Shown here one piece after another: positions 8,123 to 16,568 of a DNA stretch of 64,000 nt. The stretch's first letter is position 1. Each line of letters starts with the position of its first letter. Position numbers and translations under genes: made by a program. The notes under the pieces are model-generated. The model was not told the DNA's origin and did no database searches. It worked only from the letters and a program-made list of their open reading frames with translations. Source of the DNA: Curtobacterium sp. MMLR14_010 (GTDB taxonomy: Bacteria > Actinomycetota > Actinomycetes > Actinomycetales > Microbacteriaceae); contig NZ_MJGV01000079.1 in NCBI RefSeq assembly GCF_001865015.1, forward strand, positions 320,161 to 384,160. Reading direction: 5' to 3'.

Positions 8123-9613
8123 GTGAGCATCGAGCCCGAAGCGACGACCGCCCGCCGCCGACGCGGCGCCGTGCCGCCCCGACACGGCCGCCAGAAGCGC
8201 GGCGTCGGCGTGGTCTTCCCCGCCGTCGCCGGCGTGCTGACCATGGCGCTGCTGCTCAGCGGCGGGTACGCCGCGTACGCCTACGGACGGCTGTCGGGCG
8301 GGGTGACGCGCATCGACGCGATCGTCGGCGGGACGTCGAAGAAGAACGACGTCGACGGGAAGGCGCAGAACATCCTGCTCGTCGGTGACGACCACCGGCC
8401 CGACAACGCGACGCCCGAGCAGATGGCCGAGCTCAGCACGGAGTCCGACGGCGGCGCGACCAACACCGACACGATGATCGTGCTGCACATCAACGCCGAC
8501 GGCACGCAGGCGACGATGATGTCGTTCCCGCGCGACTCGTACGTCGACATCCCGGGTGTCGGCAAGGGCAAGCTCAACAGCGCGTTCCACTACGGCACGT
8601 TGAACGGCGGCGGCGACACCGGTGGGGCGAAGCTGCTCATCCAGACGATCCAGGACCTCAGCGGGCTGACGATCGACCACTACGTCCGGGTCTCGCTGCT
8701 CGGCTTCTACCAGGTGGTCAAGGAGCTCGGCCCGGTGCAGGTCTGCCTCAACCAGGCGGCGAAGGACAAGGACTCCGGCGTCGACCTGCCCGCCGGGGTG
8801 TCGACGCTCGACGCCAAGCAGGCGCTGTCCTTCGTGCGCCAGCGCAAGGGCCTGCCGAACGGCGACCTCGACCGCAGCGTCCGCCAGCAGTACTTCCTGT
8901 CACAGGAGGCCCGCAAGGTCCTCTCCGCCGGCACCCTGCTGAACCCGGTGAAGATGGGGAACATCCTCGGTGCCGTCGGTGGGTCCATCCAGACCGACAC
9001 CGACCTCATCTCGCTCGCGTCGAAGCTGCGGAACCTGCGTCCGGCCAACATCCAGTCCGCCACGATCCCGACGCTCGGCACCCCGACCATCTACCCGAAC
9101 GGCGTCGCGCTCTCCATCGTCGAGGTCGACACCGTCGGGCTCCCCGCGTTCGTGCAGAGCCTCGTCGGTGAGCCGGAGTCCTACACCAAGGCGGCCGCAG
9201 CGCAGCCCGCGTCCACGACGGTCACCGTGCTGAACGGCAGCGGGATCACCGGCGCGGCGACGAACGCCGGGGGCGTGCTGACCGCCCGCGGCTTCCAGGT
9301 CGGTGCGCCGGGTTCGTCGGACACCACGAAGACGACCCTGGTGCGGTACCCGGCCGGCATGGAGGGGCAGGCCAAGGCCGTCGCCGCGGTGGTGCCCGGG
9401 GCGGTCGCCGTGCGGTCCACCACGGCCACCGGCGTCGAGCTCGTGCTCGGCACGGACGGCAAGACGGTCAAGCCCGTGGCCGAGGCACCGGCTCCGGCAC
9501 CCTCGGAGAGCTCGGCACCCGAGCCGGCACCCGCTGAATCGCAGTCCTCCGAGCCCGCTCCCTCGTCGACCGACGTGCAGAGCTACGGCAAGGACGGCGT
9601 CTGCATCAACTGA
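8123..9613 (+). CDS. LCP-family ligase with C-terminal LytR_C domain
   Basis: 496 residues. A cytoplasmic basic tail (1-30) is followed by a TM helix (about 32-55), an LCP catalytic domain (about 85-260) and a LytR_C domain (about 365-445; STTVTVLNGSGITGAATNAG). A Pro/Ala/Glu/Ser-rich tail comes last. LCP motifs present include ILLVGDDHRPDN, NTDTMIVLHI, MMSFPRDSYVDIPGVG and FVRQRKGLPNGDLDRSVRQQ. It attaches glycopolymers to peptidoglycan. TATCGT (8111-8116) lies 6 nt before the GTG start, supporting a leaderless mRNA and this start. The C-terminal CIN tripeptide after the low-complexity tail has no obvious role. Confidence 0.92.
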   Translation: MSIEPEATTARRRRGAVPPRHGRQKRGVGVVFPAVAGVLTMALLLSGGYAAYAYGRLSGGVTRIDAIVGGTSKKNDVDGKAQNILLVGDDHRPDNATPEQMAELSTESDGGATNTDTMIVLHINADGTQATMMSFPRDSYVDIPGVGKGKLNSAFHYGTLNGGGDTGGAKLLIQTIQDLSGLTIDHYVRVSLLGFYQVVKELGPVQVCLNQAAKDKDSGVDLPAGVSTLDAKQALSFVRQRKGLPNGDLDRSVRQQYFLSQEARKVLSAGTLLNPVKMGNILGAVGGSIQTDTDLISLASKLRNLRPANIQSATIPTLGTPTIYPNGVALSIVEVDTVGLPAFVQSLVGEPESYTKAAAAQPASTTVTVLNGSGITGAATNAGGVLTARGFQVGAPGSSDTTKTTLVRYPAGMEGQAKAVAAVVPGAVAVRSTTATGVELVLGTDGKTVKPVAEAPAPAPSESSAPEPAPAESQSSEPAPSSTDVQSYGKDGVCIN

Positions 9614-9629
9614 CGGGTACGGTCGACGG

Positions 9630-10412
9630 GTGGACAACGCAGCCCGTCCGATCACCCTGATGACCTACAACGTGAAGAACCCCGACCCGGCGCGCAACTG
9701 GCCGGCCCGGGTCCCCGTCCTGCTGGACATCGTCCGTCGGAACGACCCCGACCTCCTCTGCGTGCAGGAGGCCTTCGACCACCAGATGGACGACCTGCGG
9801 CAGGGACTGCCCGGGTACACCGCCATCGGCCAGGGCCGTGAGGGCGGCACGGCGGGCGAACACGCGGCCGTGTTCTTCCGCACGAGCCGGTTCCGCCCCG
9901 ACGTGGACGGGTCCTTCTGGCTCTCCGACACCCCGGACGAGCCGGCGTCGAACACCTGGGGCAGCGTCTACCCGCGCATCGCCAACCACGTGCGCTTCCT
10001 CGACGTCGAGGGGCCGACGTTCACGCTCCTGACGACGCACCTCGACCACGAGCCGAACGAGCACGGCGACGAGGTCCGGGGCCGCGGTGCCGCCCTCATC
10101 GTCGAGCGCCTGGCCGGGATCGGCGGGCCCGTCGTCGTCGCGGGTGACTGCAACGAGCCCGCGGGGACCGGGAGCGCGTCACGCGTGTTCGCCGACGCCG
10201 GGTACTCGGACGCGTGGACCGTGGCGGGGGACCCCGACGACCGCACCGCGACCTACAACAACTGGGAGCCGCCGGTGGACTCCGGGGAGCGCATCGACTG
10301 GGTCCTCACGAAGGACGTCGCCGGCGTCGACCGGGTGCGCATCGACCACGACGGACCGGAGACCTGGTTCGCGAGCGACCACTTCCCGGTGATCGCGACC
10401 CTGCGCATGTGA
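9630..10412 (+). CDS. Endonuclease/exonuclease/phosphatase family hydrolase
   Basis: 260 residues. The EEP fold is shown by LMTYNVKNPD (Asn), LLCVQEAFDHQ (metal-binding Glu), TTHLDHE, VVVAGDCNEP and the C-terminal ASDHFPVIATL (catalytic Asp-His). No signal peptide is visible, so it is probably cytosolic. Relatives cleave phosphodiesters or phosphomonoesters in nucleic acids, phosphoinositides or sphingolipids; the substrate cannot be told from sequence. The GTG at 9630 is chosen because TACGGT (9618-9623) is 6 nt upstream and the family motif begins within ten residues; longer in-frame extensions overlap the LCP gene. Confidence 0.87.
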   Translation: MDNAARPITLMTYNVKNPDPARNWPARVPVLLDIVRRNDPDLLCVQEAFDHQMDDLRQGLPGYTAIGQGREGGTAGEHAAVFFRTSRFRPDVDGSFWLSDTPDEPASNTWGSVYPRIANHVRFLDVEGPTFTLLTTHLDHEPNEHGDEVRGRGAALIVERLAGIGGPVVVAGDCNEPAGTGSASRVFADAGYSDAWTVAGDPDDRTATYNNWEPPVDSGERIDWVLTKDVAGVDRVRIDHDGPETWFASDHFPVIATLRM

Positions 10413-10441
10413 CGCTCTGGCCGCGCTGCGGTGCGGCGGGC

Positions 10442-11152
10442 TCAGCAGCCCCGCGTCGCGTGCACGGGCATCGGGGACCCGATGACCGTGACCGTGGTGT
10501 CGTCGGTGAGCGCTGAGACGCCGTTCGTGCCGGCACCGCGACGGTCGGAGGGCCAGCCCTCCTCGAGCAGGACCTGCCACGCCTCGGCGTCGTCGGAGCC
10601 GAGTGACTCGCGGTCGTCGGAGTCGGCGTGTTCGATGCGGTGCTCGACGTCGTCGCCGACCTGGACGCCGTGCGGGCCCTGGAGTTCGACGACGGCACCG
10701 GTGCGGGTGCGGACGTCGTCGCGGAGGACCCGGACCTCCACCGAGTTGCCGAGCGCCGACGGCGTGGCCAGTGCGGCGACGCGGACGGCACCACCCCACG
10801 TGGAGGTCGTGCTGGCGGGGAAGCAGCGACCGCCGTCGCCCTCGGCGGTCTGCGTGCGGGACGGTGTGCCGAGCAGTCGCGTGAGCACCCGGACCGTGGT
10901 GCGGGCGTCCCGCATGGAGACGACGGCGACGGTCCGCCGGCCGTCGCGGAGCGTGATCGACTCGGCGTCGAGCTCGATGGCGTCCACCCGCTTGAGCGTG
11001 CCGGAGGGGACCCAGGTGGCGCTCGACGAGCGCGAGAGCCCGGCGGCGGCGCGGTCGTCCGGGGCGGACACGCGCACGAGGTCGGTCGACGTCACGCCCG
11101 CCACGACGGCGAGCGCGGCGGTGCCGAGCACGAGCAGGGTCCGGAGGGTCAC
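10442..11152 (-). CDS. Secreted or membrane-anchored hypothetical protein
   Basis: 236 residues, no family recognised. The N-terminus (TLRTLLVLGTAALAVVAGVTS) looks like an uncleaved anchor or signal peptide. The rest is soluble and has one pair of cysteines (RCFPAS in the middle and CGH-less ...TRGC at the end) that could form a disulfide. TACCGT on the minus strand (11164-11159) lies 6 nt before the GTG, supporting this start. It is convergent with the EEP hydrolase gene (30-bp gap) and divergent from the GntR regulator at 11321. I cannot assign a function. Confidence 0.7.
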   Translation of the reverse strand: MTLRTLLVLGTAALAVVAGVTSTDLVRVSAPDDRAAAGLSRSSSATWVPSGTLKRVDAIELDAESITLRDGRRTVAVVSMRDARTTVRVLTRLLGTPSRTQTAEGDGGRCFPASTTSTWGGAVRVAALATPSALGNSVEVRVLRDDVRTRTGAVVELQGPHGVQVGDDVEHRIEHADSDDRESLGSDDAEAWQVLLEEGWPSDRRGAGTNGVSALTDDTTVTVIGSPMPVHATRGC

Positions 11153-11300
11153 CCGTCGACGGTACGACCAGCGACCCGGCTGCGCGACGGGTGTTACCGA
11201 ATCGGGGCCGGGCCGTCACCGGACCGTGATGTTCGTGGCGGCGGTGGGACGAGCCTCCCGACCGCTCGTGATCCGGCTGTTCCTGGACTGGACAGGTCTT

Positions 11301-11313
11301 GTACATGTACTGT
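11301..11313 (+). promoter_or_regulatory. GntR promoter with GTACATGTAC operator
   Basis: The perfect 10-bp palindrome GTACATGTAC (11301-11310) overlaps a -10 hexamer TACTGT (11308-11313), which lies 7 nt before the GntR ATG. HutC-type GntR sites often contain a GTnnAC-like core, so autoregulation of the following four-gene operon is likely. Confidence 0.6.
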
Positions 11314-11320
11314 CGTGTCC

Positions 11321-12061
11321 ATGCCCGTCTCATCGAAGCGACGCCTCGTCGCCGACGCCCTGCGTGAGGCGATCGGCACGGGCCGGTACGGTCCCGGCGA
11401 ACGACTGCCGGGGGAGCACGAGCTGGCCGAACGGTTCTCGGTCAGCCGGGGCACCGTCCGCGCGGCACTGGCCGACCTGGCGGACGACGAGTACATCGCC
11501 ACCCACGGCGGCATCGGGTCGGTCGTGACCTTCGACGGCGCGGCCCTCGACCCGCGCGCCGGGTGGGCACGGTCGATCGCCGGCAGCGGCGCCGAGGTCC
11601 GGGCCGTGACGCTCCGGATCGAGCGCGTCGTGGACGCCGAGCTCGCCGGTGTCGTCGGGGCCGACCCCGAGCTGGTCGCGGTCGACCGCGTGCGGTCGGT
11701 CGTCGACGGTCCGGCCGTCTCCTACGAGCGGAGCCTGGTCCCGCGCATCGGCCGACTGGACCGATCCGTCGAGGACGGCCTGGTCGACGGATCCCTGAGC
11801 GCCACCATCGCGGCTGCCGGCCTCGTCCCCGCCCGGGCCGAGCAGTGGATCGACGTCCGCCCGCTCGACGAGTCCGAGGCGCTCGTCCTGGGCCGCGCAG
11901 CCGGCACGCCCTTCCTGCACAGCCGACGGGTGTCACGGACCGCCGGGGGCGCTTTCGTGGAGACGGTCGACAGCCTGCTCGACCCCGACCGGTTCCGGAT
12001 CCACATGCGGTTCGGCCAGCCGTCCGCCGCCCCGACCCCACGACAGGACACCACCCGATGA
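11321..12061 (+). CDS. GntR/HutC-family regulator of the ribosyl-salvage operon
   Basis: 246 residues. The N-terminal wHTH (about 5-70; LREAIGTGRYGPGERLPGEH, FSVSRGTVRAALADL) is followed by a UbiC transcription-regulator-associated (UTRA) effector domain (about 90-235; VDRVRSVVDGPAVSYERSLVP, FVETVDSLLDPDRFRIHMRF). It heads an operon: its stop overlaps the hydrolase start (ATGA at 12058). The same quartet of protein types (GntR, ADP-ribosylglycohydrolase, transporter, PfkB kinase) makes up yegTUVW in E. coli, where YegW is the GntR member. The effector is probably the imported compound or its phosphorylated product. Confidence 0.88.
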   Translation: MPVSSKRRLVADALREAIGTGRYGPGERLPGEHELAERFSVSRGTVRAALADLADDEYIATHGGIGSVVTFDGAALDPRAGWARSIAGSGAEVRAVTLRIERVVDAELAGVVGADPELVAVDRVRSVVDGPAVSYERSLVPRIGRLDRSVEDGLVDGSLSATIAAAGLVPARAEQWIDVRPLDESEALVLGRAAGTPFLHSRRVSRTAGGAFVETVDSLLDPDRFRIHMRFGQPSAAPTPRQDTTR

Positions 12062-13053
12062 CCCCCCACGACCACGCGCTCGCCGCCTTCCAGGGCCTCG
12101 CGATCGGCGACGCGCTCGGCATGCCCACGCAGTCGATGTCCCTCGCCGAGATCCGCGCCGACCACGGGCGCATCGCCGGCTTCGTCGACGCCGGGCCCCA
12201 CCAGCGGATCGCGTACGGCATGCCCGCCGCGAGCGTCACCGACGACACCGAGCAGGCGGTCCTCGTCGCCCGGCTGCTCGTCGAGGGCGACGGGCGGCTC
12301 GACCCGACCCGGTTCGCCGAGGCCCTGATCGCCTGGGAGCGGGCGATGGCAGCGAAGGGGTCCCTCGACCTGCTCGGCCCCAGCACGAAGACGGCCGTGC
12401 AGCGCATCCTCGACGGCGTCCCCGTGGCCGAGGCCGGCTCCACCGGGACCACGAACGGGGCAGCCATGCGCATCACCCCCGTCGGGATCACCACGCGGGC
12501 CGACGACCTCGACGCGCTGGTCGACGCCGTGCAGGACGCCTGCCGGGTCACGCACGACACCGGGCTCGGCATCGCCGGTGCCGCTGCGGTCGCCGCCGCG
12601 GTGAGCGCCGGGATCGACGGCGCCACCCGGGCCGAGGCCCTCGACGTCGCGGTCGCCGCCGCGCGGATCGGGGAGCGCCGTGGCCACTGGGTCGCCGGCG
12701 CCTCGATCGCGGCGAAGACGAGCTGGGCGCGCGGCTTCCTGCCGACGATCCCGGCCGACGAGCGGATCGCCACCGTCGACGGCGTCATCGGCACGAGCGT
12801 CGCGAGCCAGGAGTCCGTCGTGGCAGCGCTCGCGCTGGTGTCGCTCGACCTCGACCCGTGGGAGACGCTCTGCACCGCGGCGAGCCTCGGCGGCGACACG
12901 GACACGATCGCGGCGATGGCCGGTGCGGTGCTCGGCGCCGTGCACGGACCCTCCGCGTGGCCGGCCGGCGCCGCCGAGCAGGTCGAGCGTGTCAACGACC
13001 TGCGGTTCGCCGACGTCGTGACGCCGCTCCTCGCGCTGCGCCCCACCGCGTAG
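12058..13053 (+). CDS. ADP-ribosylglycohydrolase (DraG/YegU-like)
   Basis: 331 residues. All metal-binding signatures of the fold are present: GLAIGDALGMP near the N-terminus, VTDDTEQAVL (about residues 60-69), and GGDTDTIAAMAGAVLGA near residue 280. These hold the two Mg ions that position the ribosyl C1 for N- or O-glycosidic cleavage. Members remove ADP-ribose from proteins or small molecules. Placement beside an NCS1 permease and a PfkB kinase argues for catabolism of a nucleoside-like ribosyl compound rather than protein de-ADP-ribosylation; that is inference. It is translationally coupled to the upstream regulator by an ATGA overlap. Confidence 0.88.
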   Translation: MTPHDHALAAFQGLAIGDALGMPTQSMSLAEIRADHGRIAGFVDAGPHQRIAYGMPAASVTDDTEQAVLVARLLVEGDGRLDPTRFAEALIAWERAMAAKGSLDLLGPSTKTAVQRILDGVPVAEAGSTGTTNGAAMRITPVGITTRADDLDALVDAVQDACRVTHDTGLGIAGAAAVAAAVSAGIDGATRAEALDVAVAAARIGERRGHWVAGASIAAKTSWARGFLPTIPADERIATVDGVIGTSVASQESVVAALALVSLDLDPWETLCTAASLGGDTDTIAAMAGAVLGAVHGPSAWPAGAAEQVERVNDLRFADVVTPLLALRPTA

Positions 13054-13084
13054 CCCCAGAGCCCCCCAAGGCACACAGCCCACA

Positions 13085-13147
13085 CCCCCCCCCAAAGCCC
13101 CCGGTCGGTGGCGTCCCCCCAGCGCCATCGACCGGGTCTCCCCCCCC
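13085..13147 (+). promoter_or_regulatory. C-tract-flanked hairpin in the intra-operon leader
   Basis: The 121-bp gap before the NCS1 permease has a run of 9 C (13085-13093) and a 13-bp stem (13101-13113 pairing with 13123-13135, one G-U pair). The stem's loop contains six consecutive C. A run of 8 C (13140-13147) follows. The loop of six cytosines resembles loops of actinobacterial 6C RNAs, but only one such hairpin is present. It could attenuate the operon, act as a processing site, or be a slippage-prone spacer. Confidence 0.4.
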
Positions 13148-13174
13148 GCAAGCCCTTCCGACGACGTAAGAGGA

Positions 13175-14686
13175 ATGATGTCCGACACCGCTCCCCACTC
13201 CAGCGGCACGCTCACCAGCATCGAACAACGCGGGATCGAGCCCGTCCCCGCCGCCGAGCGCACCGGGAACGCCGGCGCGCTGTTCTGGGTCTGGTTCGCC
13301 GCGAACATCTCGATCCTCGGGCTGCCGCTCGGGGCGACCCTGGTGGCCTTCCAGCACCTGAACATCTGGCAGGCGCTGCTCGTCGCCGTGATCGGCGCTG
13401 CCGGGTCGTTCGCCGTCGTCGGCGTGATCTCGGTCGCGGGTCGTCGCGGCGGTGCACCCGGCCTGACCCTGAGCCGCGCGGTCTTCGGCGTGCGCGGCAA
13501 CATCGGCCCGACGTTCGTGTCGCTGTTGTCCCGCCTGGGCTGGGAGACGGTGAACACGACGACGGCCGCGTTCGTCCTGCTGTCGCTCTTCACGATCATC
13601 GGGTGGAAGGACGCAGCCGGGACGGACGGCGACGCCAAGCACAACCCGGTCCTGACGATCGTCGCCATCCTGGTGTTCGTCGTCGCGACCGTGCTCATCT
13701 CCGGCCTCGGCCACGCGTTCATCGTCGCCGTGCAGAAGTGGGCGACGTGGGTGTTCGGCGCGCTGAACCTGTTCGTCGCCGTGTTCCTGGTGCTCCGCGT
13801 CGACTGGCAGGTCGTCGGCAGCGCCCCCGCCGGGCCGTTCGCCGCGATGGCGATCGGCATCGGCACGATCGCCGCCGGCACCGGGATCGGCTGGGCCACC
13901 GCCGGTGCGGACATCGCCCGGTACTCCAAGCGCAGCGTCCGCGCGTCGAAGCTCGTCGCCGCGAGCGCCGCCGGCGCCGGCATCCCGCTCGTGCTGCTCG
14001 TCGGGCTCGGTGCGCTCGTGTCCGCCGGTGACCCGACGCTCGCCCAGGCCGGCGACCCGGTGGCAGCGATCCGCGACCTGCTGCCCGGCTGGATGGCCGT
14101 GCCGTACCTGATCGCCGCGTTCGGTGGTCTGCTGCTGTCGAACCACCTGTCCGTGTACTCGGCGAGCCTCACCACGCTGACCCTCGGCATCAAGGTGCCC
14201 CGGGTGTGGGCGGTCGCCGTCGACGTCGTCGTGACCACGCTCGGCGCGATGTACTTCATGCTCGTGGCCGACGGCTTCTACGCGCCGTTCATCACGTTCA
14301 TCTCGGTGCTCGCCGTCCCGATCACCGCCTGGCTCGGGGTCTTCATCGCCGACATCGTGCGGCGCACCTGGTACGACCCCGAGGCCCTGCTCGACCTCCG
14401 CGCCGGTGGTCGCTACTGGTACTCCGGTGGCATCGCCTGGCGTGCGGTGGTCGCCTGGGCCGTCGCGATCGTCGTCGGCTTCCTGTTCACCAACGTGCAG
14501 GTCGGCGACGCCGACCCGGTCTTCGTCGGGGCGTTCTCCTCGACGTGGATCGGTGCGAACGGCCTCGGCTGGATCGTCACGTTCATCGTCGCCGCGGCGA
14601 TCTACGCACTCACCGGCGGGCCGAAGGGCGTCCTGCACGAGCCCGTGGACGAGTCCGCGCCGATGCCCGTCCGCGAGCGCGCCTGA
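13175..14686 (+). CDS. NCS1-family nucleobase/nucleoside permease
   Basis: 503 residues with about twelve hydrophobic helices. NCS1/cytosine-purine permease features include the N-terminal GALFWVWFAANISILGLPLGA, the helix-6 region GTGIGWATAGADIARY, and late SNHLSVYSASLTTLTLGI. It imports nucleobases, nucleosides or related compounds with H+ or Na+. It starts 121 bp after the hydrolase, with a plausible AAGAGGA ribosome-binding site, and its stop overlaps the kinase start. The substrate probably matches the hydrolase: a glycosylated base or ribosyl compound. Confidence 0.88.
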   Translation: MMSDTAPHSSGTLTSIEQRGIEPVPAAERTGNAGALFWVWFAANISILGLPLGATLVAFQHLNIWQALLVAVIGAAGSFAVVGVISVAGRRGGAPGLTLSRAVFGVRGNIGPTFVSLLSRLGWETVNTTTAAFVLLSLFTIIGWKDAAGTDGDAKHNPVLTIVAILVFVVATVLISGLGHAFIVAVQKWATWVFGALNLFVAVFLVLRVDWQVVGSAPAGPFAAMAIGIGTIAAGTGIGWATAGADIARYSKRSVRASKLVAASAAGAGIPLVLLVGLGALVSAGDPTLAQAGDPVAAIRDLLPGWMAVPYLIAAFGGLLLSNHLSVYSASLTTLTLGIKVPRVWAVAVDVVVTTLGAMYFMLVADGFYAPFITFISVLAVPITAWLGVFIADIVRRTWYDPEALLDLRAGGRYWYSGGIAWRAVVAWAVAIVVGFLFTNVQVGDADPVFVGAFSSTWIGANGLGWIVTFIVAAAIYALTGGPKGVLHEPVDESAPMPVRERA

Positions 14687-15618
14687 TGCCCCGGCTCATC
14701 TCGGTCGGCAACGTGATCGTCGACATCGTGATGCGGATCGGCACCCTGCCCGAGCCGGGTGGCGACGTCATCGCGTCGTCGTCGGACATCACGGCCGGCG
14801 GTGGGCTGAACACCATGGTCGCCGCACGCCGGGACGGGCTCGAGGTCGTCTTCGCCGGCCAGTACGGCACGGGCCCGTTCGGTGACGTCGTCCGCCGGGC
14901 ACTCGTGGACGCTGACGTCGAGGTCCTGCAGCCCGGCCTCGACGACGTCGACAGCGGGTACTGCGTCGCGCTCGTGGACGCCTCCACCGAGCGCACCTTC
15001 GTCACGAGCGTCGGCGCCGAAGGACGGCTCGGTGCCGAGGAGCTCGCCCGCGTCACGCTCCGCGACGACGACACGCTGTTCGTCTCCGGCTACGGCCTGG
15101 CACACCCCGTGAACGGGCGGGCGATCGCCGACTGGCTCGGGTCCGTCCCCGAGGGCGTCCGGGTCGTGTTCGACCCGTCGCCGCTCGTCGACACGCTCGA
15201 CCCGGCGGTGCTCGGCCCCGTCATGGCGCGCGCGGACGTGCTGTCCACGAACGCCCGGGAGGCTCGGCTGCTGTCCCCGGGGTCGGCCGACCTCCGTCAG
15301 GCGGTCACCACCATGGCCGCGGGTGCGTCCGGCACGGTGCTGGTGCGTGACGGCGGGGCCGGGTGCTGGGTGGCCGACCGCTCGCTGCCCGACGGGCCCG
15401 TCCTGGTGCCGGGGTTCCCGGTGACGGCCGTCGACACGAACGGCGCCGGGGACGCGCACGGCGGTGTGCTCGTCGCGGCGCTCTCCCGCGGTGCGGCGCT
15501 CCTCGACGCGGTCCGGCGGGCGAACGCCGCCGCGGCGATCGCGGTCTCGCGACCCGGCCCCGCGACGGCGCCCACGCGCGCCGAGACCGACGCGTTCCTG
15601 GCGGCGCACGCGTCGTAG
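14686..15618 (+). CDS. PfkB-family carbohydrate/nucleoside kinase
   Basis: 310 residues. Ribokinase-like fold: N-terminal SVGNVIVDIVMRI, the glycine-rich substrate-binding TAGGGLNTMVAARRDG, and the C-terminal catalytic anion-hole motif DTNGAGDAHGG, with its catalytic Asp. The start ATG overlaps the permease TGA (TGATG at 14684-14688), indicating coupled translation. In E. coli yegTUVW the corresponding kinase is YegV. It would phosphorylate the sugar released by the hydrolase, or the imported nucleoside before cleavage; the sequence does not decide the order. It is the last gene of the operon. Confidence 0.88.
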   Translation: MPRLISVGNVIVDIVMRIGTLPEPGGDVIASSSDITAGGGLNTMVAARRDGLEVVFAGQYGTGPFGDVVRRALVDADVEVLQPGLDDVDSGYCVALVDASTERTFVTSVGAEGRLGAEELARVTLRDDDTLFVSGYGLAHPVNGRAIADWLGSVPEGVRVVFDPSPLVDTLDPAVLGPVMARADVLSTNAREARLLSPGSADLRQAVTTMAAGASGTVLVRDGGAGCWVADRSLPDGPVLVPGFPVTAVDTNGAGDAHGGVLVAALSRGAALLDAVRRANAAAAIAVSRPGPATAPTRAETDAFLAAHAS

Positions 15619-15671
15619 GCGGCGTGGCGGGCGTGCCCCGAGCCTCCCGTCCGGGACCCGTGCCCGGCGGC

Positions 15672-16412
15672 TCAGCGCCCGGGCAGGGTGGCGAGTGACT
15701 GCGACCGCTGCTCGAGCAGCGCGGCGTACGTGCCGTCGCGCTCGGCCCACCGCAGCGCCTGTGCGCGCTCGACGACGACCTCGTGCGGCGTCGGTGTCTG
15801 CGTGAGCAGGCCGACGGCCTCGTCGAGGTATGCGTCGAGCGGCAGGGCGTTCGGGTTCACCTGCTCCTGGCCGGCGGTGGCGACCGCGGGCGGCACGAGT
15901 TCGGTGACGCCGACGCCGGTGCCCGCGAGCTGAGCGCGGAGGGCCTCGCTGTACGCGTGGACCGCGGCCTTCGACGCACCGTAGGTCGCCATGAGCGGGA
16001 ACGGCATGAACGCGATGCCGGAGGTCACCGTCAGGAAGTCGCCGTGGCCCTGCGCGACGAGGTGCGGCGTGAAGGCGTCGAGCACGCGGATGGTGCCGAG
16101 CAGGTTGACGTCGATCGTGGTCGCCGAGGACGCGAAGTGCGCCGGGTCGCGGAGGTCCTCGAGCAGCATCACGCCGGACATCGTCACGACGAGGTCGAGG
16201 TCGGGGTGCGCCGTCAGCACCTCGTCGCGAGCACGGAGGACCGAACCCGGGTCAGTGACGTCGACGGAGACGGTCTCGAGGTCGTCGACCCGACCGGTGT
16301 CGCGGCCGCCGACGACGACGGTGGAGCCGGCGTCCGCGAGACGACGGGCGAGGCCGCGGCCGATGCCGGACGTGCCGCCGACGATGAGGACGGTGCGGTC
16401 GTGGATGTCCAT
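15672..16412 (-). CDS. SDR-family oxidoreductase (DltE-like)
   Basis: 246 residues, classical short-chain dehydrogenase. The cofactor motif VGGTSGIGRGLA lies at about 10-21, a SGV in place of NAG at about 93, catalytic Ser in TVTSGIAF, and YGASKAAVHAY carries the Tyr-x3-Lys pair. The later residues resemble DltE-like SDRs without a known substrate. It is convergent with the PfkB gene and divergent from the XRE regulator at 16569, which probably controls it. The AGAGAAG before the ATG at 16412 is an acceptable ribosome-binding site. Confidence 0.87.
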   Translation of the reverse strand: MDIHDRTVLIVGGTSGIGRGLARRLADAGSTVVVGGRDTGRVDDLETVSVDVTDPGSVLRARDEVLTAHPDLDLVVTMSGVMLLEDLRDPAHFASSATTIDVNLLGTIRVLDAFTPHLVAQGHGDFLTVTSGIAFMPFPLMATYGASKAAVHAYSEALRAQLAGTGVGVTELVPPAVATAGQEQVNPNALPLDAYLDEAVGLLTQTPTPHEVVVERAQALRWAERDGTYAALLEQRSQSLATLPGR

Positions 16413-16513
16413 GGCAGTGCTCTTCTCTGGTTCTTCGTGGTGGGTGGTCCTGTGATGGGTGGGACGACTCGATGGTGCGCGCGCCGTCAGGACCGCGGGA
16501 GGTCCCCCGTGGT

Positions 16514-16561
16514 CCAGGGGAGTGACAGGGCACCCCTGGCATCCGGAGTGCTCAGTAGCGT
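16514..16561 (+). promoter_or_regulatory. Divergent SDR/XRE operator and XRE promoter
   Basis: A perfect 7-bp inverted repeat CCAGGGG...CCCCTGG (16514-16520 and 16533-16539, 12-bp spacer) lies upstream of TAGCGT (16556-16561), which is 7 nt before the XRE ATG. It is placed to let the XRE/MmyB-type protein control itself and the divergent SDR gene. Confidence 0.5.
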
Positions 16562-16568
16562 GAGCGGC

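Noticed and set aside
13085..13147. A complete 6C RNA
   Set aside because: Only one hairpin has a six-C loop; the family needs two, with conserved neighbouring sequence.
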